Under the pieces are notes generated by a model. That model saw nothing but the letters and a program-made list of their open reading frames with translations, searched no databases and had not been told where the DNA came from. A stretch of 64,000 nucleotides of DNA. Source: an uncultured Hyphomicrobiales bacterium (lineage in GTDB: Bacteria > Pseudomonadota > Alphaproteobacteria > Rhizobiales > Beijerinckiaceae). Position 1 is the stretch's first letter, and the number at the start of each line of letters is the position of its first letter. Location of the stretch: the NCBI GenBank assembly GCA_903861645.1, contig CAIOVE010000007.1, positions 1 through 64,000 of the forward strand. The letters are read 5' to 3'. Shown here piece after piece: positions 34,559 to 44,420 of the stretch. The position numbers and the translations under genes are program-made.

Positions 34559-35401
34559 TCATTCGCGAACGTAGGCCATGTTTCGTCGCGTGCGTAGCGC
34601 TTCGCGATAGCCGCAGTCGGCGAGCAATTTGGGCAGCGCCGGCGAGGCGCGCCCATCGATGGTTTCCATCAGCAGGCACTTGGGCCAGATGGCCTCGGGC
34701 GCGTCGCGAAAGAACGCGTCGAGTATGACTTCCTCGGCGCCTTCCACGTCGAGCTTGATCGCGTCGATGCCTTGAAGGCCCTCCTCCTCGATGGCAGCCT
34801 TCAGGCTCTTGGTCGGCACGCGCACGCGGTCGCCGGATTTCTCCGAGTTCATGATGCGGATCGAGGTCTCGCCAAAGTTGTGGTCTGCGACGAACAGCGT
34901 GATTTCGCCGGACCGATCCGAGATCGCGCAGTCCATGGCCTTGACGCTCGAAAAGCCATTGAGGCGGATGTTCGACACGAGCCGCTCATAGATCGCCGCC
35001 TGAGGCTCGAAGGCGAGGATGCGCGCTCCGGCGCCCGCGCGCGCCGCGACGAACATTGTGTAACCGCCGACGTTCGCGCCAATATCGAGGAAGGTGAAAC
35101 CGGGCTTTATGCGGCCGGCGAGAAACTCCAGTTCCGCCTCGTCGAACAGCCGCGGGGTGAACAGCAACCGGCGCTCGCAGACGTTATTGTAGGGATGCAG
35201 GCGCATGCGCGCGCCGAGCGCCTCTACGTCGAAGGGCTTTCCACGCAAGGTCGGCGTGGCAATCCCGCGCAAGGCATAGCCGATGCGGCGACCCAGCCAG
35301 TTGGGCGGCATGGGGCGGCTCATCGCCAGAATGGCGCGGATGAACGGACCCGGCGCGTAAGCGCCAAATTCGGGCAGGTCTTTGCTGGCGGGGGAGATCA
35401 T
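34559..35401 (-). CDS. FkbM family methyltransferase
   Basis: A 280-residue SAM-dependent methyltransferase: motif I FTFLDIGANVGGYTMFVA, followed by ILAFEPQAAIYERLVSNIRLNG and the FkbM-type IDAIKLDVEGAEEVIL. FkbM enzymes methylate hydroxyls of sugars or polyketides, often on surface glycans. The ATG at 35401 is preceded by GGAAAG; the frame is open up to 35479 with an alternative ATG at 35425. Divergent from the copper cassette. Confidence 0.85.
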   Translation of the reverse strand: MISPASKDLPEFGAYAPGPFIRAILAMSRPMPPNWLGRRIGYALRGIATPTLRGKPFDVEALGARMRLHPYNNVCERRLLFTPRLFDEAELEFLAGRIKPGFTFLDIGANVGGYTMFVAARAGAGARILAFEPQAAIYERLVSNIRLNGFSSVKAMDCAISDRSGEITLFVADHNFGETSIRIMNSEKSGDRVRVPTKSLKAAIEEEGLQGIDAIKLDVEGAEEVILDAFFRDAPEAIWPKCLLMETIDGRASPALPKLLADCGYREALRTRRNMAYVRE

Positions 35402-35507
35402 CTGGCTTTCCAATCGGGCCGGCATGTAGCACGGGGCCGACGCGCCACGCCACCCCGACGAAAGCCGCCCGGTGGACATTTCCGTGAGCGGCGGCTAGCG
35501 TTCGCTC

Positions 35508-35897
35508 GTGTTTGGCAGGACGAAGACCCCCTTTTTCTGGCTCAGGGCCGTGGCGATTTTCGTCGCCTACGCGCTGGTGTTTCGTCTGGCTACGCCGATG
35601 CCGGGCGTCGCGGCGACGGGCGCCTTCGACCTCGCGGCCCATGTGCTTTGCCTGTCGGCTCCCTCCGACGAGGGCGGCCCCGCCACGCCTGCCGACCAAC
35701 ATCACGACTGCGATCAGTGTTGCCTCGCCGCGGCGCCCGCGGCGCTAGCGCCGCCTGATGCGCCGGCGCGCATCGAGCCGATCGCGCGCCGTTCAAACAT
35801 CGATGTTTTCGTCGGCGTCGAACACATCAGGGGCCCGCCGCCCGCCGAAGCCTGGGGCGCGCCGCGCGCCCAGCGGGGCCCGCCCCGATTCCAGTAA
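35508..35897 (+). CDS. small exported His/Cys-rich protein (DUF2946-like)
   Basis: A 129-residue protein with an N-terminal membrane or signal segment (FFWLRAVAIFVAYALVF) and a H-x2-C-x2-CC motif (QHHDCDQCCLAA), the pattern of DUF2946 proteins. GTG start at 35508. It lies directly upstream of YcnI- and CopCD-like genes, which argues for a copper-related role such as periplasmic metal binding. The C-terminal 40 residues are Pro/Arg-rich and unremarkable. Confidence 0.62.
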   Translation: MFGRTKTPFFWLRAVAIFVAYALVFRLATPMPGVAATGAFDLAAHVLCLSAPSDEGGPATPADQHHDCDQCCLAAAPAALAPPDAPARIEPIARRSNIDVFVGVEHIRGPPPAEAWGAPRAQRGPPRFQ

Positions 35898-35954
35898 GAG
35901 ACCTTGAACGCCCGGCGCATCCAAACGCCGCTTCAACTCCACTGGAATCACATC

Positions 35955-36494
35955 ATGTATAGCTCGATCACCCGCGCCCTTGGCGCGTCTATTGTCATTT
36001 CCGGCCTTTGCGTGTCCGCGGCGGCTCTCGCGCACGCTACGCTTGAGGCTCAGGAAGCCGCCGTTGGCTCGTCCTACAAGGCGGTCATGCGCGTTCCGCA
36101 CGGCTGCGCCGGATCGGCGACAATCCGCGTGCGCATACGCATCCCCGAGGGCATGGTTGGCGTGAAGCCCATGCCCAAACCCGGATGGGCGCTGGAAACC
36201 ACCAAGGGAAAATACGAGAAAACCTACGAACTCCAGCACGGCAAGATTTCCGAGGGCGTGAAGGAAATCTCATGGAGCGGGGGGCGGCTGCCCGACGATC
36301 AATACGATGAGTTCGTTTTCACCGGCTCCATCGCCAGCGATCTGAAGGCGGGAGCAACCCTCTATTTTCCGACCGTGCAGGATTGCGAAACGGGGGCCGA
36401 GCGCTGGGTCGACATTCCCGCCGAGGGCAAATCCGCCCACGATCTGAAGTCGCCCGCGCCAGGACTGGTCCTGACACTGGGCAAGATCCGCTGA
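35955..36494 (+). CDS. YcnI-like (DUF1775) copper-binding protein
   Basis: A 179-residue exported protein. The signal peptide ends in ALA, leaving His as mature residue one (HATLEAQEA), as required for the YcnI copper site; the domain segment ISWSGGRLPDDQYDEF supplies the conserved Trp. YcnI-type proteins bind Cu(II) in the periplasm or at the cell surface. ATG 35955 starts the signal peptide; the TTG upstream at 35904 is less likely. Middle gene of the copper cassette, 41 bases before the CopCD fusion. Confidence 0.88.
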   Translation: MYSSITRALGASIVISGLCVSAAALAHATLEAQEAAVGSSYKAVMRVPHGCAGSATIRVRIRIPEGMVGVKPMPKPGWALETTKGKYEKTYELQHGKISEGVKEISWSGGRLPDDQYDEFVFTGSIASDLKAGATLYFPTVQDCETGAERWVDIPAEGKSAHDLKSPAPGLVLTLGKIR

Positions 36495-36535
36495 CGGATC
36501 ACAACGGGCGCGGTTCGCCGCGTCCGTTCATCGCC

Positions 36536-38122
36536 ATGCGCGCTTTCGCCATTCTCCTCTTCGTGCTTGGGCTGATCGCGTCGGCGACCGGCGCCAGCGC
36601 CCACGCCTCTCTAGTCGCCAGCGATCCAGCCGATGGCGCGATCCTTCGCGCGCCGCCGGCGTCGGTGGTGCTGCGATTCAACGAGTCGGTGTCGCCGCTG
36701 GCGTTCAAGCTGATCGACGCGGCGGGCGGCGCGCACGACGGGCTGAACGCTGTCCCAAGCGGCGAAACGATCACAATCACGCCGCCGGCCGAACTGCCGA
36801 GGGGCACGCAGACCCTGAGTTACCGGATCGTCTCGGCGGATGGGCATCCCGTGGGCGGGGTCGTCGCGTTTTCCATCGGGATGCCCGGTGGCGCGAGCGT
36901 CGCCCGGTCCGAAGGCGATCGTTGGCGCGCGGGCGCGATCTGGGCGCTGCGGCTGCTGCAACTCTCCGGGCTCATCGCGGGCGTCGGCGGCGTCTATTTT
37001 CTGGGGTGGGTCGCGCCCGCCGCCGCGACGCGGCCGCTGTCGAGGCAAATCGGCGCGATGCTCGCCTTGGGTGGCCTCGCGGCTTGCATTTCGATTGGTT
37101 TGCAAGGGCTCGATCTGCTGGACCAGCCGCTGTCCGCGCTGGCGTCCTTGCCGCCGTGGCGCGCGGGCGCTGGCGGCTTGTTCGGTCTTGCCATCGCGTT
37201 GGCTGTCGCGGCGGCGCTCCTTGGCGCGGGTTCTCTCGCGGCCCGTGGACTTGGGTGGCGGCGGTTTCTGGCCGGGCTTTCGCTGGCGCTGCTGGCGGGA
37301 TCGTTCGCCAGCACGGGACACGCGTCCGCCGCCCGGCCCGAATGGCTGACGCGCCCGGCGGTTTTCCTCCACGTGGCGGGCGTTTCCATCTGGGTTGGCG
37401 CGTTCTGGCCCTTGCTCTGGCTCGTCCGCGCGCGCTCGCCGTTGCTGGCGGGCGCGTTGAAGCGTTTTTCATCGCACGGTCTGGTCGTTGTGCCGGCGCT
37501 CATCGTCGCGGGCGTCTTGCTGGCGAATGTCCAGCTGGATGCGTTCGCGCGCATGGCCGCCACCGCCTATGGGGAAATTCTTTCCGCGAAGCTGGCGCTT
37601 GTTCTGGCTTTGCTGGCGCTGGCTGGCGCGAACCTTCTGGTCGTCACGCCCGCCGTCGCGCGATCCGGCGATGGCCCCGCGCGCCTGATCGGGCGCGCGA
37701 TCACGGCCGAGTTCCTGGTCGCGATATTGATTTTGGGTCTCGTTTCGGCCTGGCGTTTCACCCCGCCGCCGCGCGCGCTCGCGGCCGCCGCGCCACCTGC
37801 GACCCGCATGGTCCATGTCCACGGAGAGCATTTGATGGCCACGCTGACGCTATCGCCGGGCCGTGTCGGCGCCAACCGCGTTCATATCGACCTGCTCGAT
37901 GGTGATTTCGCGCCCATCGCGCCGCGGGAGGTGACCCTTACGCTGTCGCCGGTCGACCGCTCCATCGAGGAAAAAGTCGTTCAGGCGCGGGCGGTGGATG
38001 GGGCGTTCGAAATCGATGGGCTTTTTGTGCCGGTCGCGGGCGTCTGGACACTTGAAGTTTCCGCATGGATGGACGATTTCACGAGGATCGATCTGGACGA
38101 CCGGCTCGAATTTGCGAATTAG
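36536..38122 (+). CDS. CopC-CopD fusion, copper import/resistance protein
   Basis: A 528-residue fusion. After a signal peptide (MRAFAILLFVLGLIASATGA), the CopC domain begins with the copper-ligand His (ASAHASLVASDPADGA) and contains SADGHPVGG. The CopD part has about eight membrane helices starting at IWALRLLQLSGL and including FLHVAGVSIWVGAFWPLLW. A small periplasmic domain (PGRVGANRVHIDLLDGDF) ends the protein. It probably moves or senses periplasmic copper with the two upstream proteins. ATG 36536 marks the signal peptide. Confidence 0.9.
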   Translation: MRAFAILLFVLGLIASATGASAHASLVASDPADGAILRAPPASVVLRFNESVSPLAFKLIDAAGGAHDGLNAVPSGETITITPPAELPRGTQTLSYRIVSADGHPVGGVVAFSIGMPGGASVARSEGDRWRAGAIWALRLLQLSGLIAGVGGVYFLGWVAPAAATRPLSRQIGAMLALGGLAACISIGLQGLDLLDQPLSALASLPPWRAGAGGLFGLAIALAVAAALLGAGSLAARGLGWRRFLAGLSLALLAGSFASTGHASAARPEWLTRPAVFLHVAGVSIWVGAFWPLLWLVRARSPLLAGALKRFSSHGLVVVPALIVAGVLLANVQLDAFARMAATAYGEILSAKLALVLALLALAGANLLVVTPAVARSGDGPARLIGRAITAEFLVAILILGLVSAWRFTPPPRALAAAAPPATRMVHVHGEHLMATLTLSPGRVGANRVHIDLLDGDFAPIAPREVTLTLSPVDRSIEEKVVQARAVDGAFEIDGLFVPVAGVWTLEVSAWMDDFTRIDLDDRLEFAN

Positions 38123-38216
38123 ACCCCGGTGCGCGAAACTCCCGTCCGGATTTCGGGTCGCTGGCGGTCTCGCGCGTTCATGACGCCGAGCGAATGAAAG
38201 ATTTTCTGGAGTTTTG

Positions 38217-39053
38217 ATGACCTTCGTGGAAGCAACGGCCGCTCGGGGTCGCAAGACCGGCCAGATCAAATTGCACGGCCCCGAAGCCTTCGAGGGCATG
38301 CGAAATGCCGGGCGTTTGGCCGCCGAGGCGCTTGATTTGCTCGTCGAGCGCGTGCGACCCGGCGTGACGACCGCGTCCCTCGATGAATTCGTTTTTGGCT
38401 TCGCGATGGACAACCGCGCCTATCCCGCGCCGCTTGGCTATCGCGGATTTCGCAAGTCCATCTGCACGTCGATCAACCACGTCGTTTGCCACGGCATTCC
38501 CGACGCCAAGCCTTTGCGCGAGGGCGATATCGTCAACATCGATGTCACCTTCATCCTCGACGGCTGGCATGGCGATTCCAGTCGCATGTATCTCGTCGGC
38601 GAGGTTCCAAGGCGGGCCGAGCGCCTGGTCGAAGTGACCTACGAGGCGTTGATGCGCGGCATCGCCGAGGTCAAGCCGGGCGCCACGACGGGCGATATCG
38701 GCGCCGCCATTCAGGAGTTCGCCGAGGGTGAGCGTTGCTCGGTCGTGCGCGACTTCTGCGGCCACGGGCTGGGCCAGCTCTTCCACGATGAGCCGAACAT
38801 CCTGCACTACGGGCGGCGGGGCGAGGGCGCGCCGCTCAAGCCCGGCATGTTCTTCACCATCGAGCCGATGATCAATCTGGGCCGCGCGCCGGTGAAGGTG
38901 CTGCCCGACGGCTGGACGGCGGTCACGCGCGACCGTTCGCTGACGGCGCAGTTCGAGCACACCGTCGGCGTCACCGAAACCGGCGTCGAGATTTTCACGC
39001 TTTCGCCGCGTGGCCTGCATCATCCGCCCTATCGCGGCGGGGACGCCGCTTGA
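38217..39053 (+). CDS. map: type I methionine aminopeptidase
   Basis: A 278-residue pita-bread fold enzyme. The metal ligands are visible in order: [18 protein letters not shown] (two Asp), [15 protein letters not shown] (His), [11 protein letters not shown] (Glu) and [11 protein letters not shown] (Glu). It removes the initiator methionine from nascent proteins. ATG 38217 follows CTGGAG; the TTG at 38214 adds one residue. The stop overlaps the start of radC (TTGA), so the two are coupled. Confidence 0.95.
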   Translation: MTFVEATAARGRKTGQIKLHGPEAFEGMRNAGRLAAEALDLLVERVRPGVTTASLDEFVFGFAMDNRAYPAPLGYRGFRKSICTSINHVVCHGIPDAKPLREGDIVNIDVTFILDGWHGDSSRMYLVGEVPRRAERLVEVTYEALMRGIAEVKPGATTGDIGAAIQEFAEGERCSVVRDFCGHGLGQLFHDEPNILHYGRRGEGAPLKPGMFFTIEPMINLGRAPVKVLPDGWTAVTRDRSLTAQFEHTVGVTETGVEIFTLSPRGLHHPPYRGGDAA

Positions 39054-39766
39054 GCGGCAAACGCTCCGCGCCCGACCCCAAGGCCGAGGAAGACCAGCCG
39101 CATTTCGTCGGACACCGCGACCGTTTGCGCGCCCGGTTTCTGGAGGCCGGCGATCAGGCGTTGCCCGATTACGAGTTGATGGAATTGGTGCTCTATCGCT
39201 CCATACCGCGGCGCGACGTCAAGCCGCTCGCCAAGGATCTCATCAAGAAATTCGGCTCCTTCGCCGAGACGCTCGGCGCGCGGCTGGAGCGGCTGATGGA
39301 AGTGCCGGGCGTGGGCGAGGCCACGGCGCTCGACATCAAGATCGTCGAGGCGGCGGGACGGCGACTGGCCCGCGGCGCCGTGCGTGAGCGGCAGGTACTG
39401 GGTTCGTGGAAGGACGTCATCGACTATTGCCGGGCCGCCATGGCGTTCGCCGATCGCGAGGAATTCCGCCTGTTGTTCCTGGACAAGCGCAATTTCCTCA
39501 TCGCCGACGAGGTGCAGGGCGTCGGCACCGTCGATCACACGCCAGTCTATCCGCGCGAGGTTGTTCGCAGGGCGCTGGAGCTGGGCGCGACCGCCCTCAT
39601 TCTGGTTCACAACCATCCGTCGGGCGATCCGACGCCCTCGTCCGCGGACATCAAGGTCACCCACGACATCATCGCCATCGCCAAGCCGATGGGCATCGCG
39701 GTCCACGATCACATCATCGTCGGCCGGTCCGGACATGCCAGCTTCCGGGGCCTGAAGCTCATTTAA
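39050..39766 (+). CDS. radC: RadC/JAB-domain DNA repair protein
   Basis: A 238-residue RadC family protein: N-terminal helix-hairpin-helix region ([42 protein letters not shown]) and the JAMM metal motif [14 protein letters not shown]. The biochemical role is unresolved in spite of the name. TTG start overlaps the map stop by four bases. Confidence 0.93.
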   Translation: MSGKRSAPDPKAEEDQPHFVGHRDRLRARFLEAGDQALPDYELMELVLYRSIPRRDVKPLAKDLIKKFGSFAETLGARLERLMEVPGVGEATALDIKIVEAAGRRLARGAVRERQVLGSWKDVIDYCRAAMAFADREEFRLLFLDKRNFLIADEVQGVGTVDHTPVYPREVVRRALELGATALILVHNHPSGDPTPSSADIKVTHDIIAIAKPMGIAVHDHIIVGRSGHASFRGLKLI

Positions 39767-39852
39767 GCCCTCTACAAAGCATCGCGGGAGTTCAAGCCCT
39801 TCTTAACCCAAGGGGATTATCCTCCGTTGATGTTTGGTTTGGGCCTATGTGA

Positions 39853-42081
39853 ATGCGGCTGCCGGAATTCAGCGGAAATCGGGAGACGGTCCGGAGTCAG
39901 GGCCAGGTTACGATATCGCTGATCACCTCGCTGACGCTGGTCTGCATGGTGCTGGTGCTTGCGTGGGGACGCGCCAACCACAACCACGAGGCGGAGTTGT
40001 TCGACGGCAATCGGCTGGTCGCGGCTGCCTCCACCGAATTATCGCAACAGGGCCATGTTCTTACGGACACGGTCAATGAAATGCTAAGCGGTCGCGCCGC
40101 CACCGACGCCGCCCGCAACATGTTCCAGGATATTTTCCTGATCGACCTCGATGGGCAGGCCGCCCTGCGCCTACCGCCGTTTTCCTCTCCCGGCGAATTC
40201 GAATTCCTGCGAGCGTCGGTCGCGGAGATGCTGAAAACCTATCGGGAGACCGCTGGTTCTGAGCTTCGCGGCGGCGTCGGCGACGAGCGGGCTTCGGGCG
40301 ATGAACCGGCGCCAGCCAAGACCCTCTCGGGCAGGAGCAGTTTTCTGGTCGTCGGCGACCAGGGCTACGCCCTGTCGATTGTCTCATTGAGCGCGGCGGG
40401 CAAGCGGGCGCTGCCCTTGTCCGGCGCGGAATCGCGCGCGCTTGTCGTGGTGGGCGTTCGGGAAGTGCGGGCATCGGTCTTGTCGCGCATCGCCTATGGC
40501 TCGGGCGTTTCGACCCTGTCGCTATCCAGAACTCCCTCGCCGGATCCGTCCGTGTCGTCGGTGCCGGTGGGCCTGGACGGCCAGCCGGCGTTCATCGAAT
40601 GGCGCGCGGACAAGCCGGGCGACCGCCTGCTCGGCAACATCGGCTCGATGCTCGTGAGTTTCGCGGCGCTTTTCGCCGGCTTGCTCGCCTATCGCTCGAC
40701 CCTGAAGCTGGCCGACGCGGAGGTGACGGCGACCAAGCTCGCGGGGCAGGACGCGCTCTCGGGCATCGCCAACCGCCTGCTGTTCACGCGCGTGCTCGAC
40801 ACGGCCTTGGCGCAGGTGGAGCGTGGCGGTCGCGGGTTCGCCTTGCTGTTCATCGATCTCGACCGCTTCAAGTCGGTCAATGACGAACTCGGCCACGACG
40901 CGGGCGACAAGATCATCATCGCCGTCGCCCATCGCCTGCAATCGAAGTTGCGCACGACGGACCTCGTCGCCCGTTTTGGCGGCGACGAATTCGCCATTCT
41001 GCAAAGCGGCGTTTCAACGCCGGCGGACTGCGAGGTTCTCGCCGAACGGCTTTTGTTCGCGCTGCGCGAACCCTTCGATCTGAATGGCGAGGAAATATAT
41101 CTTGGCGGCTCCATCGGCGTCGCCATTTGCCCGCGCGACTCGGCGGATCGCGAAACGCTGATGCGCTGCGCCGACCTCGCGCTCTACAACGCGAAAAAAG
41201 GCGGAAGGAACCGTTTCGCCTTCTTCGAGAACGCCCTATCCGAGCAGGTCGAAATCCGCCGATCCATCGAGGAGGATTTGCGCATCGCCGTGGAGAGTGG
41301 CGCATTGGAGTTGCTGTATCAGCCGCTCGTTTCGATCGATGGACGCAAGCTTCTTGGCGTCGAGTCGCTGGCGCGCTGGCGGCATCCGACCAAGGGGCTC
41401 ATCCCGCCCATGGAATTCATCGGCATGGCCGAGAAACGCGGGCTCATCCTGCAACTCGGCGAGTGGGTTCTGCGGCGGGCCTGCGAGGACGCGCGACAGT
41501 GGCTGGACATCAAGGTCGCGGTCAATGTCTCCGCCATCCAGTTCCGTCATCCGGGATTTGTGGCGACGGTCAAGCGCATCTTGCACGAGACGGGCATGGA
41601 GCCGTCCCGGCTTGAGCTTGAACTTACCGAATCCGTCATCGTCGACGACGCCGACGGCGCCGAAAACGCTATGTTCGATCTACGCGCGATTGGCGTGCGT
41701 CTCGCGCTTGACGATTTCGGCACGGGATATTCGAGCCTGATCTATCTGCGGCGTTTCGCCTTCGACAAGATCAAGATCGACAAATCGTTCCTTGAGTCCA
41801 TGGAAGCCACGGGCGAGAGCGCGATCATCGTGCATTCCGTCGTCCATCTTGGGCGCTCGCTTGGACTGACGGTCGTCGCCGAGGGTGTCGAGACGGCAGA
41901 ACAGCATCGCTTCCTGCAAGCGCTCGGCGCGCATGAATTGCAGGGCTACATGTTTTCGCGACCCGTGCAGGCCGCGGATATATCGCGTATTTGCGCCAAC
42001 GGTCTTGTCATGCCGCCCGCGCGTCCGATGGATCAAGGCGACGAGGAGGAACCGTCGCTGCCGCTGGCCGGCGCGGCCTGA
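39853..42081 (+). CDS. membrane GGDEF-EAL cyclic-di-GMP protein
   Basis: A 742-residue sensor. Two membrane helices (about 21-40 and 262-284) bracket a periplasmic sensory region of about 220 residues. The GGDEF domain has an intact G376-GDEF, so diguanylate cyclase activity is possible; the EAL domain begins with E504-S-L, keeps the later DDFGTGYSSL and AEGVET motifs and may hydrolyse cyclic-di-GMP. The balance cannot be judged from sequence. The last 49 bases overlap the convergent mocA-like gene. Confidence 0.92.
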   Translation: MRLPEFSGNRETVRSQGQVTISLITSLTLVCMVLVLAWGRANHNHEAELFDGNRLVAAASTELSQQGHVLTDTVNEMLSGRAATDAARNMFQDIFLIDLDGQAALRLPPFSSPGEFEFLRASVAEMLKTYRETAGSELRGGVGDERASGDEPAPAKTLSGRSSFLVVGDQGYALSIVSLSAAGKRALPLSGAESRALVVVGVREVRASVLSRIAYGSGVSTLSLSRTPSPDPSVSSVPVGLDGQPAFIEWRADKPGDRLLGNIGSMLVSFAALFAGLLAYRSTLKLADAEVTATKLAGQDALSGIANRLLFTRVLDTALAQVERGGRGFALLFIDLDRFKSVNDELGHDAGDKIIIAVAHRLQSKLRTTDLVARFGGDEFAILQSGVSTPADCEVLAERLLFALREPFDLNGEEIYLGGSIGVAICPRDSADRETLMRCADLALYNAKKGGRNRFAFFENALSEQVEIRRSIEEDLRIAVESGALELLYQPLVSIDGRKLLGVESLARWRHPTKGLIPPMEFIGMAEKRGLILQLGEWVLRRACEDARQWLDIKVAVNVSAIQFRHPGFVATVKRILHETGMEPSRLELELTESVIVDDADGAENAMFDLRAIGVRLALDDFGTGYSSLIYLRRFAFDKIKIDKSFLESMEATGESAIIVHSVVHLGRSLGLTVVAEGVETAEQHRFLQALGAHELQGYMFSRPVQAADISRICANGLVMPPARPMDQGDEEEPSLPLAGAA

Positions 42082-42692
42082 TTTCCCGCTTGCAACGCAT
42101 CCGGCGTGTCCACGTCGAATGTCACGGCGGCGTCGCCCGTTTCGATTTCAACCACTGAATCGCCGCCCGCCTTCAACAGCGCGCGGGCGCCTGTATCGCC
42201 CTTGAGTTCCGCCACGCGTGGAAACAGCGCGCGCGCGATCAGCACGGGATTGCCCCGTTCGCCCTTGTGCAGCGGCGCCACGGCGCTGGCCGCGGGGCTT
42301 TTCGCGAAGCCTTCGATCAGGAGATCAATGACGCTGGCCTCGATGAACGGCATGTCGCCGAGGAGCACGACCGCGCCGCGCGCCGCTGCGGGCAGGGCCG
42401 CGACTCCCGCCTTCAGCGACGACGCGAGGCCTGTCGCGAAATCGGCGTTGTGAACGAAGGCGACGGGCAGGCCGGCAAGCGCGGTTTCGACATCCGCCCG
42501 GGCATGGCCCGTGACGACGACGACGGGGCGCGCCTTCGCGGCCAGCGCGGCGCGCGCCACGCGACGCACGAGCGCCTCGCCCTCGTGGCGCGCGATGAGT
42601 TTCGTGCTGGGTCCGTCGGGGCCCGCGGCCGCGCGGTACCGGCTCGACGCGCCCGCCGCCAGAATGATGGCGGCGATGTCATCCATCGCCAT
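42033..42692 (-). CDS. mocA: MocA-like molybdenum cofactor nucleotidyltransferase
   Basis: A 219-residue NTP transferase with the nucleotide-binding signature AAIILAAGASSRYR and the LLGDMPFIEA segment of MocA/MobA enzymes. MocA adds CMP to molybdopterin, producing the cytosine dinucleotide form needed by CO dehydrogenase-type enzymes. Start at ATG 42692 or 42686, within the end of the molybdopterin-binding gene. Last gene of the XdhC-like cassette; its tail overlaps the GGDEF-EAL gene by 49 bases. Confidence 0.87.
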   Translation of the reverse strand: MAMDDIAAIILAAGASSRYRAAAGPDGPSTKLIARHEGEALVRRVARAALAAKARPVVVVTGHARADVETALAGLPVAFVHNADFATGLASSLKAGVAALPAAARGAVVLLGDMPFIEASVIDLLIEGFAKSPAASAVAPLHKGERGNPVLIARALFPRVAELKGDTGARALLKAGGDSVVEIETGDAAVTFDVDTPDALQAGNQAAPASGSDGSSSSP

Positions 42693-43722
42693 CGTGGTCC
42701 GATTCAACCGGGCTTTCGCCGCCACGCGGTTGCCCTCGGGAGATGATTTCCATCAACAGTCCGCCGGCGCCCATGCGCCTGATGTCGGCGGCGTTCACGG
42801 GCACGCCCGCGAGCAGGCGCTGAAGCACCCAGTCGAAACCGTTTTCCTTGGGCGAGCGGGCGCAGCCGGGCGCGCCGAGAACGATCTTGCGCCCCGCGCC
42901 CTCGCCGATATGTCCGAGCAGCAACAGGTTGCCGGGGTCGACGGGCATGCCGAACTGGTCGATCTGGCCGCCCGCCAATTCGAGCGCCATCGGAATAACA
43001 TCGCGTCGATCGGTAATCGCCGAGGCGCCGAACACGACGATGAGATCGCTGTCCCCGGCGGCCGCCCTGATGGCGTCCGCGAGCGGCGCGGCGTCGTGCG
43101 CCACCTCGCTCGCCCGCCCGATGGCGGCGCCGGCGGGCGCGAGGCGCTCGTTCATCACGCGCAGGGTCTTGGCGATCACCGAGGGCTTCAGGCCGGGCAA
43201 CAGGGTCGAGATCACGCTGATGCGCGTGGATTTGTAGGGCGCGACGCGCAGGCCGACATGGCGCGCCGCGGCGATCGCCCGATCCACAACCGCGCCGGGT
43301 GCGGCGAAGGGAATGATCTTGACCGTTCCCATCATTTCGCCGGCCACGACCGCGCGAAACGCCGGGAGCGTAGCCACCGTGACGCGCTCGTCGACTTCAT
43401 TGACGCGGTCAAGCGCGGCCGTGTCGAACATCAACACGCCGGCGGTTTCCGCGAACAGATTGGATCGGCCGGTGAAGGGTTTCTCGATGCGCAAGTGCGC
43501 GCCCGCGATGGCGTTCGCGAGCAGCCGCGCCGCTTCATCCTCGCCAATGTCGCCGACGTCGAGCCGCGCGATGACGATTTCCGTCACGCCAACGGTTTTG
43601 AGCGCGTCGATCCGCGCTTGGTCGAGCATTTCGCCTTTCTTGAGGACGAGGCCCTCGCGCCGGACGGCGTGGGCGACAATGCCGCCCAACGCGTCTTCGA
43701 CCGGAACCGGGCCGAATTTCAC
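42679..43722 (-). CDS. molybdopterin-binding protein (MoeA/MogA-like)
   Basis: A 347-residue protein from GTG 43722 (GTGA overlap with the XdhC gene). The N-terminal third (KFGPVPVEDALGGIVAHAVR, GLVLKKGEMLDQARIDAL) resembles the MoeA N-terminal region and the C-terminal part (SDLIVVFGASAITDRRDVIPMAL, GRKIVLGAPGCARSPKENGFDWVL) is a molybdopterin-binding fold. Such genes accompany XdhC and MocA in Hyphomicrobiales and probably present or insert the cofactor. Confidence 0.83.
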   Translation of the reverse strand: MKFGPVPVEDALGGIVAHAVRREGLVLKKGEMLDQARIDALKTVGVTEIVIARLDVGDIGEDEAARLLANAIAGAHLRIEKPFTGRSNLFAETAGVLMFDTAALDRVNEVDERVTVATLPAFRAVVAGEMMGTVKIIPFAAPGAVVDRAIAAARHVGLRVAPYKSTRISVISTLLPGLKPSVIAKTLRVMNERLAPAGAAIGRASEVAHDAAPLADAIRAAAGDSDLIVVFGASAITDRRDVIPMALELAGGQIDQFGMPVDPGNLLLLGHIGEGAGRKIVLGAPGCARSPKENGFDWVLQRLLAGVPVNAADIRRMGAGGLLMEIISRGQPRGGESPVESDHDGDG

Positions 43723-44420
43723 GCCGCCTTCTCCACGCGCAAAGGCTTCTTGCGCAACGCGGCGATGATTTCGCCCAGCACGGAAACCGCGATCTCGGCG
43801 GGCGATACCGAACCTATGTCTAGGCCTATGGGCGCGTGGATGCGCTTGAGCGCGTCCTCGCCGAAGCCTTCCGCCATCATGCGTTCGACGCGCTTCGCGT
43901 GGGTCTTTCGCGAGCCAAGCGCGCCGATATAGAAGCATTCGGCCTTGAGCGCCGCGATGAGCGCGGGGTCGTCGATCTTGGGATCATGGGTCAGCAGGCA
44001 AACGCCCGTGTACTGGTCGAGGCCGAGCCCCGGCAGCACGTTCTGCGGCCAGTCCGCGAGGACGGGCGCGTCGGGGAAGCGTTCCGGCGTCGCGAAGGCC
44101 GTGCGTGGATCGATGACCGTCAGGTCGAAGCCCGTCAGTTTCGCCATGGGCGCGAGGGCCTGCGAGATGTGTACGGCGCCGATGCAGAAGATGCGCACCG
44201 GCGGCGCCTGCACGGTCAGGAACAGTTGCTTGCCGTCATGCTCCGCGCTCCGGCTCTTGCCAGCGCGCAACGCCTGATCGAGCAGGTCGGCGAGGGGATC
44301 GGCGGCGATGTCCGCGCCCTTTACGAGCCGCTGCTCGCCACTGGCCATGTCGGTCACCAGAATGGCGGCGCGGCGGGCCTTGCGTTCCTCGTTGAGGGTC
44401 TTGAGAAGGTCGAGGCGCAT
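43719..44420 (-). CDS. XdhC-family protein, Rossmann half (CoxI/CoxF-like)
   Basis: A 233-residue protein starting at ATG 44420 (TGATG overlap with the gene before). It ends in the XdhC Rossmann domain (PVRIFCIGAVHISQALAPMA, VIDPRTAFATPERFP, CFYIGALGSRKTHAKR, IGLDIGSVSPAEIAVSVLGEI). XdhC proteins bind the sulfurated cofactor and hand it to the apo-enzyme. The other half of the usual XdhC protein is encoded by the upstream gene. Confidence 0.88.
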   Translation of the reverse strand: MRLDLLKTLNEERKARRAAILVTDMASGEQRLVKGADIAADPLADLLDQALRAGKSRSAEHDGKQLFLTVQAPPVRIFCIGAVHISQALAPMAKLTGFDLTVIDPRTAFATPERFPDAPVLADWPQNVLPGLGLDQYTGVCLLTHDPKIDDPALIAALKAECFYIGALGSRKTHAKRVERMMAEGFGEDALKRIHAPIGLDIGSVSPAEIAVSVLGEIIAALRKKPLRVEKAA

